The notes below the pieces were generated by a model. The model made no database searches. It was not told the origin of the DNA and was given only the letters and a program-made list of their open reading frames with translations. The position numbers and the translations under genes were made by a program. Source: Gammaproteobacteria bacterium (GTDB lineage: Bacteria; Pseudomonadota; Gammaproteobacteria; HK1). From it: a stretch of 64,000 bases of DNA. The first letter of the stretch is position 1. Every line of letters begins with the position of its first letter. The DNA lies in assembly GCA_012103455.1 (NCBI GenBank), contig WLWT01000001.1, positions 3,541,288-3,605,287 on the forward strand. Direction: 5' to 3'. Below, piece by piece: positions 50,913 to 59,956 of the stretch.

Positions 50913-50924
50913 TGGCGCTCATAA

Positions 50925-51653
50925 TCACTGGCGCCCGTACGGTTTGATGTCGATCGCCTCCAGTGCGTAGCCGGCCACAACGGGCGCAACTCCATCCACT
51001 AGAGACAAACTGTATGTCGCTGCCTGCGTAGCCAGGGTCCCTTCCACCCACACGGGTGCATAAAGACCGGCTGACGCAAAACTCTTCTTCGCGGTGACAT
51101 AGACCATCTGATTAGCCGGTGGCGGCGGCACATGGATACAAGCACCGACGAAGGGCACCAGTAAGAACTCATGAACCTTCACGCCCTCGAATTCCATAGG
51201 CAGCACATAACCCGGCATACGTATTCTCTGCCCATCGAGTTCACCAACGACCGCCGCGTTCAGGGCCTCGACTTTAGCCCGAGCTCGCTTGACCTTGCCC
51301 CAGTAGGCGAGAGCCTCCGGATAATCCGCGCTCAAATTCTTATCGAGCATCTTGCGCTCGGATTTGGTTAATTCATCGTGATGGCTGCCAGCAGCTAACT
51401 TGTCACGCACGGCCAGTTCTCGTGCCACCATCAAAAAAGCAGTGCGCTCAGCCCTAGGCATCGCCGACAACTCACCGCCGAGCTTGTCCAGTACTGCACC
51501 CGCTTTGATCACCGAGAATGGAATAAGATCACGCCAACCTAGAACCTTGGTCTCCGCCGCGTGCAACTCATGAAGGGTGATTAAAGGGGCGAACAGTAAC
51601 CAGCTAAGTGCGTAACAGAACCTCGCGAACATATCACATTCCAACCGGGGCAC
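50925..51653 (-). CDS. DUF3299 protein (first copy)
   Basis: 242 residues (235 if started at the second Met, MFARFCYALSWLL, which begins the signal peptide). The core matches the family: VVGELDGQRIRMPGYVLPMEF, EFLLVPFVGACIHVPPPPAN and a final EAIDIKPYGRQ. Compared with the 47741 copy it has an extra helical region (about 60-120). First gene of the zinc-related operon; no clear Zur box was identified upstream. Confidence 0.85.
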   Translation of the reverse strand: MPRLECDMFARFCYALSWLLFAPLITLHELHAAETKVLGWRDLIPFSVIKAGAVLDKLGGELSAMPRAERTAFLMVARELAVRDKLAAGSHHDELTKSERKMLDKNLSADYPEALAYWGKVKRARAKVEALNAAVVGELDGQRIRMPGYVLPMEFEGVKVHEFLLVPFVGACIHVPPPPANQMVYVTAKKSFASAGLYAPVWVEGTLATQAATYSLSLVDGVAPVVAGYALEAIDIKPYGRQ

Positions 51654-51843
51654 TAGCGAGCGGCGAGTCTAACACATTGACTTAGAGTCATCACTTGACG
51701 TCACCCGCCGCCAACGGACCGGGCAGCACGAAGCCAGCAAGCGCGTGGCTGATGCGAAGGCCCTACCATCAAGCACGCGTCACCTGCTCACTTGCGACGC
51801 GCTCGAGGAGCGCCCCATCAGCTAATTCTTTAGGCTGCCCAGC

Positions 51844-51869
51844 CGGGCGCTTATTTCCGATAAGCGCCC
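51844..51869. terminator. Perfect GC-rich stem-loop
   Basis: GGGCGCTTA-TTTCCGA-TAAGCGCCC. It lies between the PilY1 fragment (minus strand) and the start of the zinc operon. A clear T-run is missing, so it may be a terminator for the gene to its right or a protein-binding site. The rest of 51654-51907 has no gene. Confidence 0.45.
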
Positions 51870-51907
51870 ACTACCCGGGCTGTTCATATCAATAAGTTCT
51901 GACCGGT

Positions 51908-52390
51908 TTATTCGAGATAAATAAATCGAGCTTCTCCGAATCCCACCCCGATGAACGATGGCGCGCCATTTATAGGCGGGAACAGAATTGAGGGGGACGC
52001 AGGCGGATCGGTACGCACAAGATTGAACGTGCGATCAGCCCGATTCACCGACGACAAACCGTCTAGATCAAATACTGGACTACCGTCAGCGATACTTACA
52101 GCAAACACAGACCCTCTCCCTTCGGTGGATGCGCACGACGTTAATGAAATCGATGTACTCGGTGTGAACGTGGTAAAAAGCACCACGCCTTGAAGAGTCA
52201 CTGAGTTCGCGAGCACTTTTTCACCAACAAAACTGCCTACCGAGTCTGGTGGATCGCCGAAGTCGGCCAGTTGTATGTACCAGCCATTAGGTATGGTGCC
52301 GGCCGCCGGACTCAAATCGGTGGTGATATCAGTCAGATCACCTTCGGTCAGTCTCCCGGGGCACGAAATGACCGCAGGATTGCCCACCAT
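51908..52390 (-). pseudogene. C-terminal fragment of PilC/PilY1-type pilus protein
   Basis: The minus frame reads NGWYIQLADFGDPPDSVGSF, VGEKVLANSVTLQGVVLFTT and GRGSVFAVSIADGSPVFDLD. This is the end of the beta-propeller domain of PilY1-like type IV pilus assembly proteins. It ends GVGFGEARFIYLE. Sequence upstream is replaced by an IS30 remnant at about 52390, so at least 800 residues are missing. Confidence 0.75.
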
Positions 52391-52695
52391 AAACCGGGCC
52401 GCTTTACACCCATCACAGCTGACAATGGCACCGAATTCCACCAGTACAAAGAGCCGGAGCACAGAACCGGGGTCCGGTTTTACTTCGCAACCCCTTATCA
52501 CTCCTGGGAGAGAGGCACCAATGAAAACACCAACGGCTTGATCCGCCAGTACCTGTCAAAGGCAATGGACATGGCATCTGTGACTCAAAGAGACTGTGAT
52601 GCCATTGCCAGAGCGCTTAACTACCGACCAAGAAAGAGGCTGGGCTATAAGTCACCGATCAGTTGTTTCCTTAATTGTTGAAGTGTCGCACTTCA
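52391..52695 (+). pseudogene. IS30-family transposase C-terminal remnant
   Basis: FTPITADNGTEFHQYKEPEH, YFATPYHSWERGTNENTNGL and IRQYLSKAMDM-type sequence, ending NYRPRKRLGYKSPISCF, are the second half of the IS30 DDE domain with Asp (TADNGTEF) and Glu (NENTNG). The end TGTTGAAGTGTCGCACTTCA looks like the IS30 inverted repeat. The 5' two thirds are missing. Confidence 0.82.
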
Positions 52696-52704
52696 ACATT
52701 GAAG

Positions 52705-53793
52705 CTAGGCTTTTTGCCACTTGAAGCGGATTCTGTGGAAGTTAGAGGTGTGTGGTAGCTTTTTGTTATATTGAAGACGGCCTGTGATAATACCGGGGAA
52801 AATGTCTATTGCTCGAGAGAACTCGCTGATAGATCCTTCAGTGAAAATATTTTCTTTCAAGAAAGCCGAATATTCACTGTCAGGAATCAATGTTCTTTGT
52901 GCAAATGTATCCGCTTCAGACTCCTGCCTGGGATACTGTTGCTCTTTTGACCCATTCTCAAGAAATGTGATTCTTTTATCATGTAGTAAAATATGTCCAA
53001 TTTCATGCAATAAGCTAAACCAGAATATATCAGACCAACCACCTCGCAAAGACATCATTATGACGGCCTTACTCTTACCTATCCAATAAGTAGCACCTGT
53101 GGTATAAGTCTTTGAAAAATGTGGGACTACGACTAATGCTACACCACACTCTGCTAGTAAGCTGTTCAGTTTTTCTAATAGAGTATTTGGTTTTGTTTCA
53201 AAAGTAAGCTCTCTCAATCTCGGAAGAGATGTTTGAAGTTTTACTTCATCAAATCTTCCAACTTCTTTTTTAGAAGCAATAATATGTCCAGCCCTAAGCC
53301 AAGCAGCTAGAGCTTCATGGGAAGTACTTTCTTTCTCATTTTGCCTAAATGCGGGGGCGTATTCTTTTACAGATATAATATGAAATAGTGAGGATACACC
53401 AAAAAATTTTCGAAGCTTTTTAACCTTCTCTAAAGGCTTTCTCGTCTTTTCTACAAGACCTAGCTTTGCTATCTCTGAATATGGGTATGCAGAAGCAGCT
53501 TCTAGCTCATCTTCTGCCTTCTTTTCATCTGCCTCCTTCGCCATTGCCAAGCGATATTCAGACTCAAGATTGCTCCAGAAGTACGCCGGCACACCAACAA
53601 CTTGCTCAAGCTGAAGAGCAGTTTCAGGTGTAATAGCCTTTTCTCCTTTGAGAATCTCATTGATGGCTTGAGGAGGTCGACCCATTCTACGAGCTAGCTC
53701 TGCTTGGGTAATATCCATCTCTTCAAGCACTTCCTCCAAATACTCGCCTGGAGAAATGGCTAAATCGGACATGTAAGTCTGTTCAGTCATCAT
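52705..53793 (-). CDS. HigA-type antitoxin fused to an ImmA/IrrE (M78) peptidase domain
   Basis: 362 residues. XRE helix-turn-helix at about 14-70 (ISPGEYLEEVLEEMDITQAELARRM, the HigA/VapI signature). The C-terminal zinc peptidase domain has HEIGH at 263-267 and a third ligand in ESEADTFA (291-298). The fusion suggests that the antitoxin may process itself or a repressor. It overlaps the upstream toxin gene by 11 bp. AT-rich codon use differs from the chromosome. Cassette in the right integron array; its attC was lost to IS30. Confidence 0.88.
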   Translation of the reverse strand: MMTEQTYMSDLAISPGEYLEEVLEEMDITQAELARRMGRPPQAINEILKGEKAITPETALQLEQVVGVPAYFWSNLESEYRLAMAKEADEKKAEDELEAASAYPYSEIAKLGLVEKTRKPLEKVKKLRKFFGVSSLFHIISVKEYAPAFRQNEKESTSHEALAAWLRAGHIIASKKEVGRFDEVKLQTSLPRLRELTFETKPNTLLEKLNSLLAECGVALVVVPHFSKTYTTGATYWIGKSKAVIMMSLRGGWSDIFWFSLLHEIGHILLHDKRITFLENGSKEQQYPRQESEADTFAQRTLIPDSEYSAFLKENIFTEGSISEFSRAIDIFPGIITGRLQYNKKLPHTSNFHRIRFKWQKA

Positions 53794-54121
53794 AGTGCTT
53801 GCTCACTTCTTCAATCATTGCGATATTCAGCGTGTCACCCTCGACGGTGAATATCAGCCTATAAAACCCCATCAAATTAATAGCATACTGTCCTTTTCTA
53901 TCCCCCTTGAGAGGGTGACATCTTAAGACTGGTAGTCTCATTAGATCATCAAGACTCCCTGCTGCTTTTATTGTGTTAATGCGCAGAATGTACTTCCTCG
54001 CAACCTGATCACCAAACTCTCTAGCTGCTTGATTACTCTTTAAAAAACATTTTTCAAGCTTGTTGCTTCGGAACTTGACTATCAAATCGAGACACCATAA
54101 GTATAGGCACAACAAAGTCAA
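53783..54121 (-). CDS. HigB-like toxin (RelE fold)
   Basis: 112 residues as the longest frame; a TTG at 54085 (IVKFRSNKLEKCFLKS) fits the normal HigB start better and gives 100 residues. Core: AREFGDQVARKYILRINTIKAAGSLDDLMRLPVLRCHPLKGDRKGQYAINLMGFYRLIFTVEGD. This is the HigB/graT toxin pattern with basic residues around the active site. Ends SKHYDD. Paired with the HigA-peptidase fusion. Confidence 0.85.
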   Translation of the reverse strand: MTLLCLYLWCLDLIVKFRSNKLEKCFLKSNQAAREFGDQVARKYILRINTIKAAGSLDDLMRLPVLRCHPLKGDRKGQYAINLMGFYRLIFTVEGDTLNIAMIEEVSKHYDD

Positions 54122-54201
54122 AATAATTCACCCTTAGGGTGAAGACTATACACCACCTTATCGGGAGCGTCTAGAGAATTGAAAACATAAGGCTGGAGAG
54201 A

Positions 54202-54261
54202 AGCCTAACGCCAGGCGCAGCAGCGCGCCTTTGGCGCATCCGCTGGAGCTACTTGTTGGAC
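54202..54261 (-). other. attC site 4
   Basis: On the minus strand: GTCCAACAAGTAGCTCCAGC-GGATGCG ... GCTGCTGCGCCTGGCGTTAGGC, 60 bp, both core sites clear (TCCAAC, GTTAGGC) with a short GC-rich inner hairpin. It separates the HigBA cassette from the interrupted stretch to its right. Confidence 0.88.
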
Positions 54262-54359
54262 GAAGCCGCTGCGCGGAGAAGTAGGCTCCGTGAATGTGAC
54301 CCAATGTAACCTCACCCCTCGCTGAGGAGGGGCCATCACACACATGAGGTTACCTTGCA

Positions 54360-54771
54360 ATGACATCCTCTTCCGAAACAGTTTTCATGCAGCAATATGC
54401 CACCCCTCTCCAACACCTGAAGCTCAAGGGCCTGCAACCCAAGACCATTGACGCTTACGCCTGCGCCATTCGGCGCCTGGGTGATTATGGCGCCTGGGTG
54501 ATTATTTTGATCATGACCTCAATGAGCTGTCCGAAGCGCAGGTGCCGGCCTATTTCAACGACCTGCTCGATAGCCACTCTTGGAGCGCCGTCAAGCTGGA
54601 TTGGTACGGCCTGAAGTTCTTCTACACCCATTGGGTTGCACAAGCCTTGGGTGAACCTGGACCTAACCAAGCCACCGAAGGCGCAAGGTCTGCCGGATAT
54701 TGTCACGGCCGAGGAGGCCAGACACCTGTTCAGGATGACCCCTACCCTGAGTGACCGGGTATTTTTCTTTA
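54360..54771 (+). pseudogene. Tyrosine recombinase of an IS91-like element, broken
   Basis: The frame begins MQQYATPLQHLKLKGLQPKT and IDAYACAIRRLGDY. A 17-bp tandem duplication (54472-54505) shifts the frame. Removing one copy restores FDHDLNELSEAQVPAYFNDL and LDSHSWSAVKLDWYGLKFFY. A second shift near 54630 precedes PWVNLDLTKPPKAQGLPDIV and EEARHLFRMTPTLSDRVFFF. MITE-A copy 4 then cuts it; the catalytic domain is missing. Recombinases of this type accompany Y2 transposases in some IS91-family elements. Confidence 0.78.
54472..54505. repeat. 17-bp tandem duplication inside the recombinase gene
   Basis: GGCGCCTGGGTGATTAT occurs twice in direct succession. One copy fits the protein family; the extra copy breaks the frame. 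Confidence 0.95.
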
Positions 54772-54913
54772 GGGCACCTGCTAACAATAGTCATTTTTTC
54801 GTGAGTGCAAGGAAGCACCGCGCGCAGAACCGCAGTGTATAGGTCATACCTGAGGATTCGAACACGGAGTTGACGCCGCAATCGCGGAAAAAGTGCATTT
54901 TTAGCAGGTGCCC
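54772..54913 (+). repeat. MITE-A copy 4
   Basis: 142 bp, GGGCACCTGCTAACAATAGT ... CATTTTTAGCAGGTGCCC. It separates the recombinase remnant from the transposase remnant of an IS91-like element, so it inserted into that element or marks a deletion junction. Confidence 0.88.
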
Positions 54914-55457
54914 ACAAGGCCCTGGCCAAGGTATTGCGGGGCAAGTGCCTGGATGCGCGGGTTAAGGCGGGTCTACGTTTACCCCAGACCTATCCGCAGC
55001 AATGGGCCGTCGATGGTAAAGGTGCCGGTTCAGGTGATAAGGCCTTGGTGTATCTGGGGCGTGACCTGTATCGCGGGGTCATTCAGGAGAAGGATATCCT
55101 AAGTTGCCAGGCCGCTCAGGTCACCTTCCGTTACCACGATGCCAACAGCAAACAAACACCAACGCGCACCTGGCCCGGTGCGGATTGTCTGTGGTTGTCG
55201 CTACAGCATGTGTGGCCCAAAGGGTTCCGGCGCACGCGCAACTTCGGCTATCTTCACCCCAACAGCAAACGCCTGATTGCCCGGTTGCAGCTTGTGTGCC
55301 GGGTTGACCTGAGTAGGTTGACGGCTTGGTGCAAACCCCGCCCCAAGCCGACGTGTCCTTGTTGTGGCGGCCCAATGCACAGGGTGCCAACCTGGTTGGA
55401 GCCGGTACCCACCGTGTCGGTCAAACGAAAACCCACAGCGCGGGTACTTTGCCGATA
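54914..55457 (+). pseudogene. IS91-family transposase, C-terminal part
   Basis: ALVYLGRDLYRGVIQEKDIL, QVTFRYHDANSKQTPTRTWP, GADCLWLSLQHVWPKGFRRT and RNFGYLHPNSKRLIARLQLV are strongly typical of IS91 Y2 transposases, followed by the zinc motif CPCCGGPM. The N-terminal catalytic part is missing (MITE-A side) and the 3' end is cut by IS630 copy B. This element differs from the IS91-like remnant at 13.7 kb. Confidence 0.82.
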
Positions 55458-56574
55458 TATACCCATCACACTTCAAGATGCGAACATCGGTGCATTAATA
55501 ATGTGAAACCTATCAGTGATTCTTTTTCTCAATAAAATCTTTCGTCTTCCAATGCGCTTGAAAAAATTCAAAGAGGCTTCCCGAAAATCTACAAACTTCT
55601 CATAGTACCGATTATAAGTAACCGCTTCATGCATCATCTTCCAAAGTCGCTCAATTGGATTTAAATTCGGTGAATAGGGCGGCAAATAGTGTAATTTAAT
55701 GTTTGAGTCCTTGGCATAAGACTGAACGTCTTTGCTCTTATGATAAGCCGCATTATCCCAAATTACATGAATTTCTTTCTCTGGTGCATGCCGTTTGCGT
55801 AGAGATTTTAGAAAAGATTTAATGGTTTGCGCATTCACTCGCTCAACTTCAGTGTGGATTATTTTGTGACCATCCAAAGATACAGCACCAATGAAATTCA
55901 ATCGTGTTTGACGAGCCGTTGTGGCAATATTCTTTCGAGTGCCTCTTAAAATCCATCCATAAGCCAACCGCGTTTGATACTGCGGATGAAAACTGTCCGA
56001 GAAATAGATTAAACCCTTGTTTTTAGGGTCTTTCGAAAGATGTTCATAGTCTTTGGCAAACGCTTTTTGCGCCTGTGCGTTTGCTTTCGCTGGAACTGCA
56101 TCAGGCTTCTTGTGGCAGACATTATTGCGATGCAGCCATTTTGTCATGCCGCTTACACTGTAAAGCTTACCAAAATTCAACTTCACATAAGTGCAAATGT
56201 CCTTAACATAAGGATAAGTCATTCCTTCTAGGTGTTTAACGAGCTTTGCTGTTTCATTCTCGTCTCAATCACTTTTGCTGCCTCCGTTTTCGGGCTTCAG
56301 CTTAGCTTTAGAAAAGTAATCATCGACATGGCGTCTAATAGTCTCATCATCTAAAAGCAAAATCCTAGACATTTCTGAATAACTATAACCCTCATCAAAA
56401 GCTAAAACAGCTTTTATTCGGTCTCGAATACGCCCATCTCTCTCTTTACGATGAGATTTTATGAGTTCATCGCGCTCGCTCGGTGTTAAATGATTGTTCA
56501 TAAGCTTATTTTGACCATAATCAGCTAGCTAATATAAGTATTCTATATTCGCATTTTCAATGGCGATGGGTATA
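55458..56574 (-). mobile_element. IS630 copy B (transposase frameshifted)
   Basis: The ends match copy A (TATACCCATCACACTTCAAG). The transposase is split at about 56265: the N-terminal 78 codons (56501-56265) stop at KLKPENGGSKSD, where one base change or shift (TCTCAATCAC for TCTAAATCAC) breaks the frame. The C-terminal part (56222-55473) keeps the DDE residues. Inserted at the end of the IS91-like transposase fragment. Dead, but could be mob­ilised in trans by copy A. Confidence 0.88.
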
Positions 56575-57688
56575 TACCCATCACACTTCAAGATGCGAAC
56601 ATCGGTGCATTAATAATGTGAAACCTATCAGTGATTCTTTTTCTCAATAAAATCTTTCGTCTTCCAATGCGCTTGAAAAAATTCAAAGAGGCTTCCCGAA
56701 AATCTAAAAACTTCTCATAGTACCGATTATAAGTAACCGCTTCATGCATCATTTTCCAAAGTCGCTCAATTGGATTTAAATTCGGTGAATAGGGCGGCAA
56801 ATAGTGTAATTTAATGTTTGAGTCCTTGGCATAAGACTGAACGTCTTTGCTCTTATGATAAGCCGCATTATCCCAAATCACATGAATGTCTTTCTCTGGT
56901 GCATGCCGTTTGCGTAGAGATTTTAGAAAAGATTTAATGGTTTGCGCATTCACCCGCCAACTTCAGTATGGATTATTTTGTGACCCTCCAAAGATACAGC
57001 ACCAATGAAATTCAATCGTGTTTGACGAGCCGTTGTGGCAATATTCTTTCGAGTGCCTCTTAAAATCCATCCATAAGCCAACCGTGTTTGATACTGCGGA
57101 TGAAAACTGTCCGAGAAATAGATTAAACCCTTGTTTTTAGCGTTTTTCGAAAGATGTTCATATTCCTTGACAAACGCTTTTTGCGCCTGTGCGTTTGCTT
57201 TCGCTGGAACTGCATGAGGCTTCTTATGGCAGACATTATTGCGATGCAGCCATTTTGTCATGCCGCTTACACTGTAAAGCTTACCAAAATTCAACTTCAC
57301 ATAAGTGCAAATGTCCTTAACATAAGGATAAGTCATTCCTTCTATGTGTTTAACGAGCTTTGCTGTTTCATTCTCGTCTAAATCACTTTTGCTGCCCCCG
57401 TTTTCGGGCTTCAGCTTAGCTTTAGAAAAGTAATCATCGACATGGCGTCTAATAGTCTCATCATCTAAAAGCAAAATCCTAGCAATTTCTGAATAACTAT
57501 AACCCTCATCAAAAGCTAAAACCGCTTTTATTCGGTCTCGAATACACCCATCTCTCTCTTTACGATGAGATTTTATGAGTTCATCGCGCTCGCCTGGTGT
57601 TAAAGGATTGTTCATAAGCTTATTTTGACCATAATCAGCTAGCTCATGCAAGTATTCTAGATTCGCACTTTCAATGGCGATTGGTATA
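56573..57688 (-). mobile_element. IS630 copy C (transposase frameshifted), in tandem with copy B
   Basis: Same orientation as copy B and directly abutting it: the junction reads GATGGGTATATACCCATC, so both share TA bases. The transposase is interrupted at about 56950 (HTEVGG then NAQTIKSF, where RVNAQTIKSF is expected): a small deletion in ACCCGCCAACTTC. The left third (57651-56950) and right part (56953-56588) are otherwise complete. The outer end near 57688 has diverged (GATTGGTATA). Confidence 0.87.
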
Positions 57689-57699
57689 GACTCCTAGCT

Positions 57700-57758
57700 C
57701 ATAACGCCAGCCATCAACCGCGCGAGGTACGAGCGTCGGCTGGATGGCATTGTTAGGC
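57700..57758 (-). other. attC site 5
   Basis: Minus strand: GCCTAACAATGCCATCCAGC-CGAC ... GATGGCTGGCGTTATGA. Cores GCCTAAC and GTTATG, paired arms CCATCCAGCC/GGCTGG. The methyltransferase stop codon lies in its core (GTTAGGC on plus). Confidence 0.9.
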
Positions 57759-58460
57759 TTTCCTAGCGACTAATAGCATGTTCTTTCCTACGGGGGGCGG
57801 TACAAGTCCTTCTATTACTCGCATTGTGGGGACGACCAACCGGTCGTACAAAGAAACACTTCCGCCACTGATTGAATTCTTGAGCAAGGTAAAATTAATG
57901 TACCAAGGAATTATGCCTGCCACATCGAAATAACGCGCTTTAACGACAGAAAATCCTGCCCGCTGGGTAAGTTCTATGAGGTTCTTTTTCGTATATCGAC
58001 GAAAGTGCCCAACTTGCCTGTCTAACTCGCTATACAACCATGGCAGTGCAGGCACAAATATCAGAAGATGACCTTCCGGAGCGATGGCATCACGCACGTT
58101 GGCAAGCTCGGAAGCATCATCTTCTATATGTTCAAGAACGTTGACATATAAGACAGAGTCAAAGCATTCATTCGTATTTTCATTGTCAAATAGATCGTTA
58201 ATAGCCTTAGCCCTTTTGTCCGTTCTAAGAGCCTCTTGCAGTAATGGATACATATTACGAGATGGCTCGAATGTCACTAGGCGATTTATATTGGTTTCTA
58301 GGATTAGGCTTGAGAAGTTTCCTACGCCTGCTCCAACTTCAGCGACAGAACTCCCGAGATATGGCAAGAATTCGGAAAGTATCCATCTGTGATAGTTGTT
58401 TGCGAAGGACATGGCTTCTAAGTCCTTGCCGAAATACTGATTCACGTTATTTGGACACAT
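57753..58460 (-). CDS. Class I SAM-dependent methyltransferase (integron cassette)
   Basis: About 235 residues from ATG 58460 (MCPNNVNQYFGKDLEAM); an earlier in-frame start lies too close to attC 6. SAM-binding motif I is SVAEVGAGVGNFS; motif II acid lies in VTFEPSRNM; motif IV is CFDSVLYVNVLEHIEDD. The C-terminal part YSELDRQVGHFRRYTKKNL is typical of methyltransferases linked to glycan or lipid pathways. Bounded by attC sites 5 and 6. Substrate unknown. Confidence 0.85.
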   Translation of the reverse strand: MCPNNVNQYFGKDLEAMSFANNYHRWILSEFLPYLGSSVAEVGAGVGNFSSLILETNINRLVTFEPSRNMYPLLQEALRTDKRAKAINDLFDNENTNECFDSVLYVNVLEHIEDDASELANVRDAIAPEGHLLIFVPALPWLYSELDRQVGHFRRYTKKNLIELTQRAGFSVVKARYFDVAGIIPWYINFTLLKNSISGGSVSLYDRLVVPTMRVIEGLVPPPVGKNMLLVARKA

Positions 58461-58481
58461 TGTCTTTCCCTTGTGATAAAA

Positions 58482-58566
58482 GCCTAACGCCAAAGTTCAG
58501 CCGACCCTGTGGAGCGGAGCCGCAGGCGTAGCGTAACAGGGGTCGGTTGCAACTTTGGCGTTAGAT
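58482..58566 (-). other. attC site 6
   Basis: ATCTAACGCCAAAGTTGCAA-CCGAC ... GTCGGCTGAACTTTGGCGTTAGGC on the minus strand, 85 bp, with a long matched stem (CCAAAGTT/AACTTTGG, CCGACCC/GGGTCGG). Textbook 59-base element; the ADP-ribosylglycohydrolase stop lies in its core. Confidence 0.93.
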
Positions 58567-59467
58567 TTTCTGCTTGCCGAGCTCATACAAATCATCAGCT
58601 AATTCCTGAATTTCATTGCGGTACACGATGGCAGAACTCCATTCATGAGGGATTCCTTGAAGCCCATAGTATGCGCTAGCGATTTGGCCGCACACTGCAC
58701 CTGTGGTGTCAGCATCATCACCCAGGTTGATCGCAAGTATCAATGCGTCCTTGAAGGAGTCACTGTTAGCAAAGCACCACAGTGCAGCTTCAAGCGACTC
58801 AACTACATACCCGGATCCACGTATGTCTTTATAATTCCTGGACAGAAATTGCCCAGACGCGATGTTCTTCAGCCCTTCAGATGACGTGGAGAGTTCAATA
58901 TTTTCAAAGACATCCGATATTGACCCTTCTTCTGTTGCTCGTACCAATAAAGCCGTGAACAGTTCACATGCATCAAGAGCTTCTGTACAGGCGTGCGTAG
59001 TACGCGAGCTCTGCCGTGAGTATTCCCTTAGTAAATCACCGCTGTTGTGAAACGCTATGGCGATAGGTGCGATACGCATTATTGAACCATTTCCTACACT
59101 CCGTGGATCATCAGACCCGGAATATGATTCGCCGCTAACTTGATAACGTTGCAGAGCACCTTGAACGGTCATGCCTATATCAAAACAGGTGCCGTTTGAA
59201 CTCATGTACCCATAGTGCCACCAGTTGCAGTACCTATTCATTTGGTCTTTTGGATCAAATTCCTTTTTTGTGACCAAACGTATGACCAAGGCATAAGGCC
59301 ATGGACGTATCATCAGTCCATTCACCGGGGTTCAGCTCAAAAGGACCGCCACCAACAATATTCTCCACCCTCTGAAAGGTGCCGCGCTGACTGAACTCTA
59401 CGGTAGTACCAAGAGCATCTCCGACCGCCAAGCCGATCAACATGCCCCGCGCAGCGTCCTGGTTCAT
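58561..59467 (-). pseudogene. ADP-ribosylglycohydrolase cassette with one frameshift
   Basis: MNQDAARGMLIGLAVGDALG and WTDDTSMALCL (metal site) lead into a stop at GHKKGI. One base less near 59285 restores VTKKEFDPKDQMNRYCNWWH and YMSSNGTCFDIGMT. The rest follows: VGNGSIMRIAPIAI and the second metal site NLGDDADTTGAVCGQIASAY. This is the full ADP-ribosylglycohydrolase/DraG fold, about 300 residues. It would remove ADP-ribose from proteins or nucleic acid. As read it is interrupted by a single extra base. Confidence 0.87.
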
Positions 59468-59485
59468 TTGATATTTCCCTGAAAA

Positions 59486-59546
59486 TCTAAACGTTTAGCA
59501 TAAGCGGCGCGTCTTTGGCGAGTCCGCTTATGCTTTTGTTAGGGCG
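59486..59546 (-). other. attC site 7
   Basis: Minus strand: GCCCTAACAAAAGCATAAGC-GGACTCG ... GCCGCTTATGCTAAACG, with arms GCATAAGCGG/CCGCTTATGC. The HicB stop codon lies within it. The inner core (CTAAACG) is slightly degenerate. Confidence 0.82.
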
Positions 59547-59956
59547 TTACTGTCATTTATTACAATATCACCCTTCGGATCGACAGCTCGTAATAACTCC
59601 CCAAGTTTTCCGATAGTCGGGGCGGCTTGTCCTTTTTCATACCTTGCGTACGAATTGCGAGAAGACAAACCAAGTCGCTTTGAAACCTGTGACAGTGACA
59701 GCCCGCTAATTTGTCTTTTTCTTTGCAAAAGAAGGCTGACCAAGCAGCTTGAATCGGATGACGCTATTTCAAAACCACCATTTTTTCCTTTGTAGATATC
59801 AATTTCGACTCCCTCTTTATTTATCATGGCTTTAATCATATCCAAAGCCATTTCAAACGCTTCCTTTTTTGTACGCCCTTGAGTCATGGCGTCAAGAATC
59901 GGAATTTCAGCCAGCCAAAATTCACCGTCTTTATATACTTTGCCAGAAAATCTCAT
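59528..59956 (-). CDS. HicB-type antitoxin
   Basis: 142 residues. The N-terminal HicB domain (FSGKVYKDGEFWLAEIPILDAMTQGRTKKEAFEMALDMI) is a degenerate RNase H-like fold that covers the toxin. The C-terminal XRE helix-turn-helix (RQISGLSLSQVSKRLGLSSRNSYARYEKG) provides autoregulation. It overlaps the HicA gene by ATGA, toxin first. Last gene read in the first cassette behind the attI-like site. AT-rich compared with the chromosome. Confidence 0.92.
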   Translation of the reverse strand: MRFSGKVYKDGEFWLAEIPILDAMTQGRTKKEAFEMALDMIKAMINKEGVEIDIYKGKNGGFEIASSDSSCLVSLLLQRKRQISGLSLSQVSKRLGLSSRNSYARYEKGQAAPTIGKLGELLRAVDPKGDIVINDSNALTKA

